A stretch of 46,834 bases of DNA, taken from positions 1-46,834 of the forward strand of contig CAIPAY010000227.1 in assembly GCA_903863195.1 (NCBI GenBank), written 5' to 3'. Position numbers and translations under genes: made by a program. Below, piece by piece: positions 1 through 7,126 of this stretch (its first letter is position 1; every line of letters starts with the position of its first letter). The notes under the pieces are model-generated. The model was not told the origin of the DNA and did not search any database. It saw only the letters and a program-made list of their open reading frames with translations. The stretch comes from an uncultured Holophagaceae bacterium (lineage in GTDB: Bacteria; Acidobacteriota; Holophagae; Holophagales; Holophagaceae).

Positions 1-172
1 ATTCCCGCAGGAACTGCATGCGGTGAGGCAGCTCCTGAGCCCGGCTGGGATCGAAGAAATAGGGATCCAGCACGAACAGCGGGAGCACCTCGCCGGAGGC
101 CGCAGCCTCCGCCAGCGGCCCGTGGTCCGCCACCCTCAAGTCCTTGCCACGGAACCACACCAGGGAGCGCAT
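1..172 (-). CDS. Cryptochrome/DNA photolyase family protein, N-terminal fragment
   Basis: The reading frame begins with ATG at 172 and runs off the left edge of the window, giving about 57 residues. It opens MRSLVWFRGKDLRVADHGPL and continues through VLPLFVLDP and YFFDP. This is the typical first strand of the photolyase alpha/beta antenna domain (LVWFRxDLRxxDNxxL, then a ...FVLDP strand). Members of the family use FAD to repair cyclobutane pyrimidine dimers or act as blue-light sensors. The FAD-binding C-terminal part lies outside the window, so repair enzyme and cryptochrome cannot be told apart. It is divergent from amt. No strong ribosome binding site is visible ahead of the ATG. Confidence 0.85.
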   Translation of the reverse strand, partial: MRSLVWFRGKDLRVADHGPLAEAAASGEVLPLFVLDPYFFDPSRAQELPHRMQFLRE

Positions 173-208
173 GACTCGAGGTTAGTCCGTCTCTACCCGA
201 AAGGCTGA

Positions 209-250
209 ACCACGAAAGAAGGTCAGGCATTCTGTTTTCTTCTTCGTGGT
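209..250. repeat. Intergenic inverted repeat, CACGAA type
   Basis: Left arm ACCACGAAAGAA (209-220) faces right arm TTCTTCGTGGT (240-250), with one extra A in the left arm and a 19-nt loop. It sits between the divergent photolyase and amt genes, where a terminator would not be expected. The short CACGAA word resembles palindromic filler elements scattered between genes in many environmental bacteria. A regulatory operator for amt is a possible alternative. Confidence 0.5.
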
Positions 251-290
251 GAATCCGAGGCCGGGCAGGCCCTGCGCCCCAGGTCCGACC

Positions 291-319
291 TTGGAAGATG
301 AGGGGTTGGATGCGACAAT
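291..319 (+). promoter_or_regulatory. Possible sigma-70 promoter of amt-glnK
   Basis: TTGGAA (291-296) and GACAAT (314-319) are separated by 17 nt; each matches 4 of 6 consensus positions. Transcription would start about 35 nt before the amt ATG. This is a weak prediction. A sigma-54 site, common for amt-glnK in other bacteria, was looked for and the best match has the wrong spacing. Confidence 0.3.
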
Positions 320-361
320 TGCCTTTCCAAACCTTGTCTTTCCAGCACCACGGAGACTGAA

Positions 362-1684
362 ATGATCTGGAAGCGTTGCCTGGGCCTCGCGGCCGCTTGC
401 GCCGTGGCGCACCCACTCATGGCCCAGGGGACCGCCCCCGCCAATGACTCCGGCGCCACGGCCTGGATGCTCACTTCCACCACCCTGGTGCTGCTCATGG
501 TCCCAGGCCTGGCGATGTTCTACGGGGGCCTGGTGCGGACCAAGAACGTCCTCGGCACCATGATGCACTCCTACGCGGCCATGGCCGTGGTGGGCGTGCT
601 CTGGGCGGTGGTGGGCTACGCGCTCAGCTTCGGCCCCAACGCCCTGGGCGGCCTCATTGGCTGGGACTCGAAGCTCTTCCTGCTGCGGGGCATCGACCAC
701 ACGATCCTGCCTGCCGGGATACCGGAGTACGCCTTCGCCATGTTCCAGGGCAAGTTCGCCATCATCACGCCCGCGCTCATTGCCGGGGCCGTGGCGGAGC
801 GCATCTCCTTCCGGGGCTGGCTGGCCTTCATCACCCTGTGGGTCCTCTTCGTCTATTGCCCTCTGTGTCACTGGGTGTGGGCCCCCGACGGCTACTTCTT
901 CAACCTGGGCGCCAAGGGCGCCATCGACTTCGCCGGCGGCACCGTGGTGCACATCTCGTCCGGCGCCGGCGGCCTGGCCCTGGCCCTGTTCCTCGGCGCG
1001 CGCCACGGCTACCCCAAGACCGCCATGGCGCCCAACAACCTGACCTTCACCCTGCTGGGCGCGGGCCTGCTGTGGGTGGGCTGGTTCGGCTTCAACGCCG
1101 GTTCCTCCGTGGCCTCGAACCTCGAGACTGCCCGGGCCCTCACCGTCACCCAGGTGGCCGCGGCCACCGGCGCCCTCACCTGGATCCTCATTGAGACCAT
1201 CCGCGACGACAAGGCCACCAGCCTGGGCATGGCCTCGGGCATCCTGGCGGGCCTGGTGGTGATCACCCCCGCCGCGGGCGTGGTCCAGGTGGGTGGGGCC
1301 ATCGCCCTGGGCGCCATCGCCGCCTGCTGCTGCTACGGCATGATCCTGCTCAAGAACCGCCTGGGCTACGACGACTCCCTGGACGCCTTCGGCATCCACG
1401 GCACCGGCGGCATCGTGGGTGCCCTGGGTCTCACCTTCTTCATCCGCGACGCATGGTGGGTGGAGGCCGGCGCCAAGGTGCCGGGCTGGGGCATCCTCTC
1501 CCAGCTGCGGGTGCAGGGCTTCGCCGTCCTCTGCACGATTCTGTTTTCCGTGGTGATGACCCTCCTCATCGCCGCCCTGGTGCAGAAGTTCATCGGCTTC
1601 CGGGTCTCGGAAGCCGTGGAGAAGACGGGCCTCGACCACGAGCTGCACGGCGAGCGCGCCTACGGCCTGAACAACCTGAACTGA
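362..1684 (+). CDS. amt: Ammonium transporter, Amt family
   Basis: A 440-aa Amt/MEP/Rh channel that moves ammonium across the inner membrane. A cleavable signal peptide (about residues 1-21, ending LMAQ) precedes the usual 11 membrane segments. Family marks are PGLAMFYGGLVRTKN near residue 50, GAVAERISF, FNAGSS, and the two pore histidines: H197 in VVHISSG and H346 in FGIHGTGG. The start is set by the signal peptide. A GGAG lies about 6 nt upstream of the ATG. A P-II regulator gene follows 12 nt downstream, the classic amt-glnK pairing in which P-II plugs the transporter when nitrogen is plentiful. Length is normal for the family. Confidence 0.97.
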   Translation: MIWKRCLGLAAACAVAHPLMAQGTAPANDSGATAWMLTSTTLVLLMVPGLAMFYGGLVRTKNVLGTMMHSYAAMAVVGVLWAVVGYALSFGPNALGGLIGWDSKLFLLRGIDHTILPAGIPEYAFAMFQGKFAIITPALIAGAVAERISFRGWLAFITLWVLFVYCPLCHWVWAPDGYFFNLGAKGAIDFAGGTVVHISSGAGGLALALFLGARHGYPKTAMAPNNLTFTLLGAGLLWVGWFGFNAGSSVASNLETARALTVTQVAAATGALTWILIETIRDDKATSLGMASGILAGLVVITPAAGVVQVGGAIALGAIAACCCYGMILLKNRLGYDDSLDAFGIHGTGGIVGALGLTFFIRDAWWVEAGAKVPGWGILSQLRVQGFAVLCTILFSVVMTLLIAALVQKFIGFRVSEAVEKTGLDHELHGERAYGLNNLN

Positions 1685-1696
1685 TCGGGGATCCCC

Positions 1697-2038
1697 ATGA
1701 AGCTCATCACCGCCATCATCCCTGAAGAGAAGCTGGACGAGGTCCGCGAGGCCCTCATCGAGGCCGAGATCGAGCGCATCACCGTGCTGCGCGTGAGCGG
1801 CCACGGCCGCCAGCAGGAGATCACGATCCAGCGAGGCAAGAAGGTCGTGCCCAACCTCATCCCCAAGGTCCAGATCACCATCGCCTGCAACGACGCCTTC
1901 GAGGACATCACCGTGGACACCATCATCCGCACCGCCCGGCACGGCGAGGGCCAGGTGGGTGACGGCAAGATCTTCGTCCAGGACCTCCAGGACTGCATCC
2001 GCATCCGCACCGGCGAGCGCGGCGGTCAGGCGATCTGA
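1697..2038 (+). CDS. glnK: P-II nitrogen regulatory protein (GlnK/GlnB type) with atypical T-loop
   Basis: A 113-aa P-II trimer subunit that senses ATP/ADP and 2-oxoglutarate and controls the neighbouring ammonium channel. Conserved parts are MKLITAIIPEEKLDEVREAL at the N-terminus, the C-terminal TIIRTARHGEGQVGDGKIFV (B-loop region) and the IRIRTGERG ending. The T-loop region, residues 38-57, reads GRQQEITIQRGKKVVPNLIP. It is one residue shorter than E. coli GlnB, and neither Tyr46 nor Tyr51 has an equivalent, so GlnD-type uridylylation of the usual tyrosine is not possible. The gene lies 12 nt after amt, in the same transcription unit. I use glnK because of the amt linkage; glnB would be equally defensible. 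Confidence 0.93.
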   Translation: MKLITAIIPEEKLDEVREALIEAEIERITVLRVSGHGRQQEITIQRGKKVVPNLIPKVQITIACNDAFEDITVDTIIRTARHGEGQVGDGKIFVQDLQDCIRIRTGERGGQAI

Positions 2039-2080
2039 CCAACCGGATTACAGACACAGGCAGCGATCCTGGGTGCTTTT

Positions 2081-2151
2081 CCCCTTCATCCCCTTCATCC
2101 CTGTTTTCAAGAGCTTTTCGACAGGGATAACTGCGGATGAAGGGGATGAAG
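2081..2151. repeat. Intergenic palindromic element, CCCCTTCAT family, copy A
   Basis: The left side has tandem CCCCTTCAT words followed by CCCTGTT (2081-2105). The right side has ACAGGGAT (2121-2128), then after about 7 extra bases (AACTGCG) the mirror GATGAAGGGGATGAAG (2136-2151). It lies between the convergent ends of glnK and yqgE. The copy at 23410-23488 has the same arms without the interruption, so this one looks like a slightly decayed member of the same family. It may also serve as a terminator, but there is no T-run. Confidence 0.7.
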
Positions 2152-2236
2152 AAGGCCACTCACGGGAGCTTCGGCGCCAGGTCCCAGGGGTGCCGACTGC
2201 GTTCGCGGGTTAGGTCAGAGCGGCCTTCCCTGGGTC

Positions 2237-2749
2237 TCAGCCCTCGTCGCCGCTGACCAGGGCCAGGCGCCAGAGGCTGGACGGGTCCGGGTGCAGCAGC
2301 CAGTCGGAGACCACGGGCCGACGGGTCCAGGCACCCATCTCCAGCTCCTGGTCCAGCTGCCCGGCGCTCCAGCCGGCATAGCCCAGATACAGGCGGTAGC
2401 GGGCCAGAGGATCGCCCAGGAGGGCCTCCAGCAGGTCCTTCCGGTGGCTCACGAAGTGGGTGAGGTCCACCACCGTGTCGTCGTCCTCGGGCAGGCCGCC
2501 CTGCACCATCAGGATGCCCCGCTGGGGATCCACCGGCCCACCGCGCCAGGCAATGGCCTCGTCGGGCCCCTCATAGGCCATGCCGCCCTCGTTCGAGACC
2601 TGCTCCAGGGTCAGGGGCAGCGGGCGGTTCAGGATGATGCCCAGGGCGCCATCCTCGTCGTGCTCCACGACCAGGATGACCGTGTGGAGGAAGTTGGGGT
2701 CCAGCAGCGAGGGGCTGGCCACGAGGAGGCAGGGGGCTTCGTACGACAT
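2237..2749 (-). CDS. yqgE: YqgE/AlgH family protein
   Basis: About 170 aa from the ATG at 2749 (MSYEAPCLLVASPSLLDPNF). The family signature is clear: LLVASPxLxDPNFxxTVIL, then VEHDEDGALGIILNRPL, WRGGPV near the middle, and LGYAGWSAGQLDQEL towards the end. YqgE/AlgH is a conserved cytosolic protein of uncertain molecular role; in Pseudomonas it was first linked to alginate regulation. An in-frame upstream ATG at 2776 would add nine residues (MRWAIIIGI) that are not typical of the family, so the shorter start is preferred. The gene is divergent from the membrane protein at 2793, leaving about 43 nt for both promoters. Confidence 0.92.
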   Translation of the reverse strand: MSYEAPCLLVASPSLLDPNFLHTVILVVEHDEDGALGIILNRPLPLTLEQVSNEGGMAYEGPDEAIAWRGGPVDPQRGILMVQGGLPEDDDTVVDLTHFVSHRKDLLEALLGDPLARYRLYLGYAGWSAGQLDQELEMGAWTRRPVVSDWLLHPDPSSLWRLALVSGDEG

Positions 2750-2792
2750 GATGCCGATGATGATAGCCCACCGCACCCGCTAGGCTGGAGGG

Positions 2793-3530
2793 ATGCGCAA
2801 AGTCCCCCCCTCCCACCTGGGTGCCCTCCTCGAAGGGTACAAGCTCCTGCGCCGCCACCCGGCCATGGCGCTGGGCCTGGCCCTGCTGGCCATGGTCCTG
2901 GCCCAGCTCGCACCCGCCCTGGAGCTCGCCGCGGGCGTGGGGCCCAGCCTGATCTTCCAGCCGATCTTCGGCTTCACCGCCCTGCTGCCCCTAGAGATGT
3001 ACTTCATCCCCCGCCTGCAGGCCCAGCTGGATGCCGAGGGGCTCAACCTGCCCGGGAACCCCGCCGCGGGCTGGCAGGGCCTGTTCGACCAGCGCTGGGT
3101 GCTGACCTTCCTCACCCGCCTGGGCGTGAGCGTGGCGGTGGGGCTCGGCCTGCTGCTCTTCATCATCCCCGGCATCGTAGTCCTGACCCTCTTCGGCTGG
3201 GCGCCCATGCGCATGCTGCTCCGCGGGGAAGGCCTCGTGGCGGCCCTGAAGGGGAGCCAGGCCGCCATGGCCCGCAACTGGCCCCGCATCGTTCAGGCGG
3301 TGCTGGCGCTGCTCCTCGTGGCCCTGACCTATCAGATGGTCGCGAGCTGGGCCATGGACCATCTGCTGCCTGCCATGGATCCCGAGCTCGGGCCCGGCGC
3401 CCTGCTGCGCCTGAAGCACCCGGCCTTCTGGTTCTTCAACTTCCTGGGAGGCCTGCTCAACCTCTGGATCAGCTGCTCCCTGCTGGCCCTCTACCACCGC
3501 CTCGAGGCCCTGGTGGCCGCGCCGAGCTGA
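2793..3530 (+). CDS. Multi-pass membrane protein of unknown function
   Basis: A 245-aa protein with about five hydrophobic segments: roughly residues 23-45 (MALGLALLAMVLAQLAPAL), 52-70, 108-135 (VAVGLGLLLFIIPGIVVLTL), 167-185 and 208-235. The middle part, a long membrane stretch with a Pro-Gly kink followed by an amphipathic segment (LKGSQAAMARNWPRIVQAVL), resembles the membrane domain fused to some glycerophosphodiesterases and related uncharacterised YciC-like proteins. No enzymatic motif is seen. It is convergent with the 71-aa gene, with only 3 nt between stop codons. Its function cannot be assigned from sequence. Confidence 0.8.
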   Translation: MRKVPPSHLGALLEGYKLLRRHPAMALGLALLAMVLAQLAPALELAAGVGPSLIFQPIFGFTALLPLEMYFIPRLQAQLDAEGLNLPGNPAAGWQGLFDQRWVLTFLTRLGVSVAVGLGLLLFIIPGIVVLTLFGWAPMRMLLRGEGLVAALKGSQAAMARNWPRIVQAVLALLLVALTYQMVASWAMDHLLPAMDPELGPGALLRLKHPAFWFFNFLGGLLNLWISCSLLALYHRLEALVAAPS

Positions 3531-3533
3531 GGC

Positions 3534-3749
3534 TCAGTCCTCGTCGCCGAAGTAGCCGGGATCGTCGAGCTCGACCAGCTCGCCGGCGGCCAGACGCTGC
3601 TGCTGGTCGGCGCTCAGGGCGAGTTCCTGCCAGCGCGGGTCGCTGCGGCCGTTGAAGAAGTGGGCCGAGGCCTCGGCCTCGTCGAAGGCCTGCCGGCTGC
3701 GCCAGAGGTGCACCCAGCCCACGTGGTTGACGCGCGCCCAGACCCTCAC
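3534..3749 (-). CDS. Small protein (71 aa) coupled to the MogA/MoaB gene
   Basis: The frame starts with GTG at 3749, overlapping the stop of the upstream mog gene in a GTGA arrangement (4-nt overlap), a strong sign of translational coupling. The product (VRVWARVNHVGWVHLWRSRQ at the start, YFGDED at the end) is soluble and acidic at the C-terminus, with many Trp and Gln residues and no membrane segment. I do not recognise a family. An open frame continues far upstream, but it is only the shadow of mog in another frame. Genuine coding is supported by the coupling, its position between two stop codons, and a plausible composition. Confidence 0.65.
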   Translation of the reverse strand: MRVWARVNHVGWVHLWRSRQAFDEAEASAHFFNGRSDPRWQELALSADQQQRLAAGELVELDDPGYFGDED

Positions 3750-4231
3750 GTGCAGGGCCCCCCGGCGTTGCTCTCCTTGCGGAGGACCCCCACGGCGTGG
3801 GCCAGCAGGGGCCAGGCCAGCTGGATCTGCTCCAGGGCCGCCGCGGGCCGCCCTGACAGGTTCAGGACCACCGTGTGGCTGGCGATGCCGCAGACGGCCC
3901 GGCTGGCATAGGCGAGGGGGTGCCCGCCCCGGGCCCGGATGAGCTCGCAGATGCCGGGAGCCTCCCGCTCGATGACGCCCCGGGTGGCCTCCGGGGTGGT
4001 GTCCCGGGTGCCGAACCCCGTGCCGCCGCAGGTGAGCACCAGCGGGGTGCCCGCCGCCACCTGGCGGCGCAGGCCCTGCTCCAGCTGGTCCGGCTCGTCG
4101 GGCAGCAGCGCCGAGGTCACGGACTGGACCCCCTGCCCCTTCAGCCACTCCGTCAGCAAGGGCGTGGACTGGTCCTGGTACTCGCCGCGAGAGGCCCGGT
4201 CGGACAGGGTGATCAGGTGCACGTGCTCCAT
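3746..4231 (-). CDS. mog: Molybdenum cofactor biosynthesis protein, MogA/MoaB family
   Basis: A 161-aa protein of the molybdopterin adenylyltransferase fold, which adenylates molybdopterin before molybdate insertion. Visible motifs are HLITLSDRASRGEYQDQS at the N-terminus, LVLTCGGTGFGTRDTTPEAT (the GGTG/TPEAT nucleotide-binding loop) and LNLSGRPAAALEQI near the C-terminus. The start ATG at 4231 has GGAGG 7 nt upstream. The gene is divergent from purK and its stop overlaps the start of the 71-aa gene. MogA and MoaB cannot be separated by inspection. No other moa or moe genes are in the window. Confidence 0.9.
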   Translation of the reverse strand: MEHVHLITLSDRASRGEYQDQSTPLLTEWLKGQGVQSVTSALLPDEPDQLEQGLRRQVAAGTPLVLTCGGTGFGTRDTTPEATRGVIEREAPGICELIRARGGHPLAYASRAVCGIASHTVVLNLSGRPAAALEQIQLAWPLLAHAVGVLRKESNAGGPCT

Positions 4232-4279
4232 GCGGAGGCCTCCGTTCGTGGTTCTGTTCCGAGAATGCCACAATGCTTC

Positions 4280-5434
4280 ATGGCCGATGCCCCGAAGTCC
4301 ACCCCCATCCGCCCCGGTGCCGCCCTGGGCCTGCTCGGCGGCGGCCAGCTGGGCCGCATGTTCACCCTGGCCGCCCGCAACCTGGGCTTCCGTGTCCACG
4401 CCCTGGACCCGGGTCACGACTGCCCCGCGGGGCAGGTGGCGGACCTGGAGATCCGGGCCGCCTACAACGACGTCTATGCCGCCAAGGCGCTGGCCCGAGG
4501 CGTGGACGTGGTCACCGTCGAGTTCGAGAACATCCCCGCGGAGACCCTGGCGGCGGTGGCGGGCCTGCGGCCCATGCACCCGGCGGCGAGCGTGCTCCAC
4601 ACGGTGCAGCACCGCCTGCGGGAGAAGTCCTTTCTGGCGGAGCACGGCTTCCCCGTGACCCCCTTCCGGTCCATCGACAGCCTGACGGACCTCCAGGCCG
4701 CTGCGGCCGAACTGGGCCTGCCCGCCGTGCTCAAGACCGCCAGCTTCGGCTACGACGGCAAGGGCCAGCAGAAGCTCACCAGCCCCGCGGACCTGGCCCC
4801 GGCCAGCGCGGCCCTGGGCGCGCAGCAGGGCATCCTCGAGGCCTGGGTGCCCTTCGAGCTGGAGTGCAGCGTTATCTGCGCCCGCTCCGAAGCCGGAGAG
4901 TCCTGCGTCTGGCCCGTGGCCGAGAACGCCCACCGGAACCACATCCTGGATACCACCGTCTTCCCGGCCCGGATTCCGGCTGCCGTGGCGACGCGCGCCC
5001 AGGCCATGGCCCTGGAGATCGCGGCGGCCCTGGGGGTGGTCGGCATGCTCACCGTGGAGTTCTTCCTCAAACCCGGCGGCGAGCTGCTGGTCAATGAGCT
5101 GGCGCCGCGTCCGCACAACAGCGGCCACGCCACCATCGACGCCTGCGTCACCAGCCAGTTCGAGCAGCAGGTGCGCGCCGTCTGCGGCCTGCCCCTGGGC
5201 GATACGGCCTTGCTGCGGCCGGCGGCCATGGCCAACCTGCTGGGGGACCTCTGGCCCGTCACCGGCGAGCCGCCCTGGGAGCGGATCCTCGCCCACCGGG
5301 ACGTGAAGCTGCACCTCTACGGCAAGCTCGAAGCCCGCCCCGGCCGCAAGATGGGCCACCTCACCGCCCTGGCGGACACCCCCGAAGCCGCCCTGGCCAA
5401 GGTCCTCGCCGCCCGCGAGGCCCTGAAGGATTGA
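4280..5434 (+). CDS. purK: N5-carboxyaminoimidazole ribonucleotide synthase (PurK)
   Basis: An ATP-grasp enzyme of purine synthesis that carboxylates AIR to N5-CAIR using bicarbonate and ATP. The order of motifs fits PurK: LGLLGGGQLGRMFTLAA near the N-terminus, TVEFENIPAETL, PAVLKTASFGYDGKGQ (ATP-grasp loop), SVICARSEAGE, VEFFLKPGGELLVNELAPRP and HNSGHATIDACVTSQFEQ. Length, 384 aa, is normal. Two in-frame ATGs compete: 4280 (MADAPKSTPIRPG) and 4265 (adds MPQCF). Neither has a clear ribosome binding site, so the start is uncertain by five residues. The partner purE is not in the window. It is divergent from mog. Confidence 0.95.
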   Translation: MADAPKSTPIRPGAALGLLGGGQLGRMFTLAARNLGFRVHALDPGHDCPAGQVADLEIRAAYNDVYAAKALARGVDVVTVEFENIPAETLAAVAGLRPMHPAASVLHTVQHRLREKSFLAEHGFPVTPFRSIDSLTDLQAAAAELGLPAVLKTASFGYDGKGQQKLTSPADLAPASAALGAQQGILEAWVPFELECSVICARSEAGESCVWPVAENAHRNHILDTTVFPARIPAAVATRAQAMALEIAAALGVVGMLTVEFFLKPGGELLVNELAPRPHNSGHATIDACVTSQFEQQVRAVCGLPLGDTALLRPAAMANLLGDLWPVTGEPPWERILAHRDVKLHLYGKLEARPGRKMGHLTALADTPEAALAKVLAAREALKD

Positions 5435-5456
5435 GGCTGCCCTTCGGGGTGAGCCT
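5434..5456. terminator. Hairpin with TTCG tetraloop between convergent genes
   Basis: AGGCT-G-CCC (5434-5442), a TTCG loop (5443-5446) and GGG-TG-AGCCT (5447-5456) form an imperfect stem. It begins at the last base of the purK stop codon and ends just before the stop of the opposing zinc-protein gene. The position suggests a shared terminator, but there is no T-run on either side. Confidence 0.4.
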
Positions 5457-5457
5457 T

Positions 5458-6201
5458 CTAGGTGTCCCACCCGGTGAAGGCGTCGGCGACTTCGGCGACT
5501 AGGCCCACGAGGCCGGCGGCGGTGAGCCAGTGGCCGGTGGCGTGCAGCTGCTGGCTGAGCTCATAGGACGAGGCGGGGTGCTCGGAGGTCGGCACGGCGG
5601 CCCGCCGGGCTTCCTTCAGGTCCTCGAGCTCCCGCTCCCGGGCGCGGTCGAGGCCGCCGCCCGTGATGAAGGCCAGGATGCGGCGCAGCTCGTCCTGGTC
5701 GAACCAGAGCCCGTGCCCCTTGCAGACATCGAGGATCACGCCGGAGCGCTTCGCGTAGTTCACCCGGTTCATGAACTGGCGGCAGACAGGACAGGGCCGA
5801 TACTTCACGGCCTCCATCGCCATCACAGGCGGCGCGGCCGGGGCGGGCAGCATGCCCAGCACGGCCCCCTGGCGCTCGCGGCTGGCGCCCAGCTGCTCGA
5901 ACATGGCCCGGTCCAGCCAGAGCCCGCCGCAGACCTTGCAGGCCTGGGCCTCCAGCTCGCCGATCCGGGCCGCCGAGAGGGCGCTGGCGCAGGCGGGACA
6001 GGGGGCTCCGTCCGGAGCGGCGGCTGCACGCGCCACCAGCGCGGCCCCGCAGGCCGGGCAGTGGGTGGCGGAGAGGGGTGCCAAGGCGAAGCAGGCCGGG
6101 CAGGCCACCGAGGCCAGCTGGGCCTGGCAGTAGGGGCACTGCGGGGCCTCCGGAGACACGGAAGCGCCACACCCCGAGCAGCGGATGACCCGGGCCTCCA
6201 T
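5458..6201 (-). CDS. Zinc-ribbon protein with two zf-TFIIB-like domains
   Basis: A 247-aa cysteine-rich protein. The first 55 residues contain three CxxC knuckles (CSGCG, CPYCQ, CPACF and CPACG). Two zf-TFIIB-type modules follow. One runs from CPACASAL to ACKVCGGLWLDRAMFEQL (about 68-105); the other runs from CPVCRQFMNRV to VCKGHGLWFDQDELRRIL (about 137-178). In the second, one ligand position reads CKGHG, with His in place of the usual second Cys. The C-terminus is weakly hydrophobic (LTAAGLVGLVAEVADAF). Such proteins are common but their role is unknown. Its start codon shares one base with the stop of the upstream lipoprotein gene, so the two are co-translated. Confidence 0.85.
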   Translation of the reverse strand: MEARVIRCSGCGASVSPEAPQCPYCQAQLASVACPACFALAPLSATHCPACGAALVARAAAAPDGAPCPACASALSAARIGELEAQACKVCGGLWLDRAMFEQLGASRERQGAVLGMLPAPAAPPVMAMEAVKYRPCPVCRQFMNRVNYAKRSGVILDVCKGHGLWFDQDELRRILAFITGGGLDRARERELEDLKEARRAAVPTSEHPASSYELSQQLHATGHWLTAAGLVGLVAEVADAFTGWDT

Positions 6202-7025
6202 CAGTTCGGCTTGGGCTCAGGCTGGGAGCCCGGAGCGGGCGGGGGGGGGATCACGGCAGGCGGGGGGGGCGGCGGGGCCGTAGGCGCCGGGGTGGGCGGT
6301 TCTGCGGGCCGGGATACGGACTCGCCCGCCGGGACGACGTCTCCGTAGAAGCGCTGGTCCGTGCCCCGGAGCAGGTGGAAGTAGGCGGACAGCTTCTGGA
6401 CCACCACCCGGGCAAAGCCCTTGGCCTCCTCCTCGCGGATCCGGCCGTCATCGTCGCGGTAGCCCCGCGGCAGGGGATCCATGGCCTCCACCACTTCGGA
6501 GGGATCGACGGATTCGGTCCACAGGGGCTCGGGATTCCCCGGCTGCATGAGCCGCACCTGGGCGCTCACGGCCTGCGGGCGGTAGCCCAGCCGATACTGG
6601 GTGCGGTCCTGGTGGGCGGCGGCATGGGTGCCGGCCCACAGGCCCCAGAACAGGCCGTCCATCACGCCCCAGCCGCGGTTGCCCGAAGCGGCGCTCAGGG
6701 CCCCGATGGCCACCCCGGTGGCCACGCCAACCGCGGCGGGGCTGGGCTGCCCCGGCGCCGCCGTGATCCGGATGTCCACCTGGAGGTCGGCGGCGCCCGG
6801 CGGGGGCTTCACCCCTTCGGGCACCACCACCAGCCGGGTGGAGAGCCGGGCCCGCAGGGCAGAGGCGTATTCCTGCTGGAAGCCGTCCCGGTCCGGGAGC
6901 GGGGCCGGCAGGCTCACGCTGACGCTCACGGGGGTGGGCCGCTGCCGGAAGGCCTCGACCTCGGGCCGGGTGCACCCCAGGACCAGCAGGATGGGGGCGA
7001 CAAGGAACCAGAGTGGGCGACGCAT
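6201..7025 (-). CDS. Lipoprotein with glycine-zipper-like segment and proline-rich tail
   Basis: A 274-aa protein with a lipoprotein signal (LVAPILLVLGC, acylated Cys at about 18). Residues about 110-135 are small and hydrophobic (AVGVATGVAIGALSAASG, then GVMDGLFWGLWAG), like the glycine-zipper segment of SlyB/Rcp-type outer-membrane lipoproteins. The region before it (DLQVDIRITAAPG) and after it (VSAQVRLMQPGNPEPLWTES) reads like a beta-rich domain of the kind found in DUF4136-type lipoproteins. The last 45 residues are almost all Pro, Ala and Thr, which could span peptidoglycan. No specific function can be assigned. It overlaps the zinc-protein gene by 1 nt and is divergent from the DAHP synthase gene. 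Confidence 0.8.
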   Translation of the reverse strand: MRRPLWFLVAPILLVLGCTRPEVEAFRQRPTPVSVSVSLPAPLPDRDGFQQEYASALRARLSTRLVVVPEGVKPPPGAADLQVDIRITAAPGQPSPAAVGVATGVAIGALSAASGNRGWGVMDGLFWGLWAGTHAAAHQDRTQYRLGYRPQAVSAQVRLMQPGNPEPLWTESVDPSEVVEAMDPLPRGYRDDDGRIREEEAKGFARVVVQKLSAYFHLLRGTDQRFYGDVVPAGESVSRPAEPPTPAPTAPPPPPPAVIPPPPAPGSQPEPKPN

Positions 7026-7126
7026 GGGAAACCTCCTGGAGCATGAGTGCTTCCGGGCACAGTGTGGTGCCCGACCCGGGACCCTGTCCAGGCTCCCGGT
7101 AGAATGGGCGCTCCCCCGAGGCCCTC

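Noticed and set aside
307..323. Possible sigma-54 promoter before amt (TTGG ... TTGC)
   Set aside because: The GG and GC elements are 11 nt apart instead of 10 and the -24 box lacks the CAC; it does not meet the consensus.
182..1942. Very long open frame on the minus strand opposite amt and glnK, and similar ones opposite most genes (for example 2291-3655 plus, 10214-11419 minus, 43611-45728 plus)
   Set aside because: In high-GC DNA the antisense frames of real genes stay open. The products are low-complexity His/Gly/Arg/Pro-rich sequences with no domains, while the opposite strand has clear family motifs.
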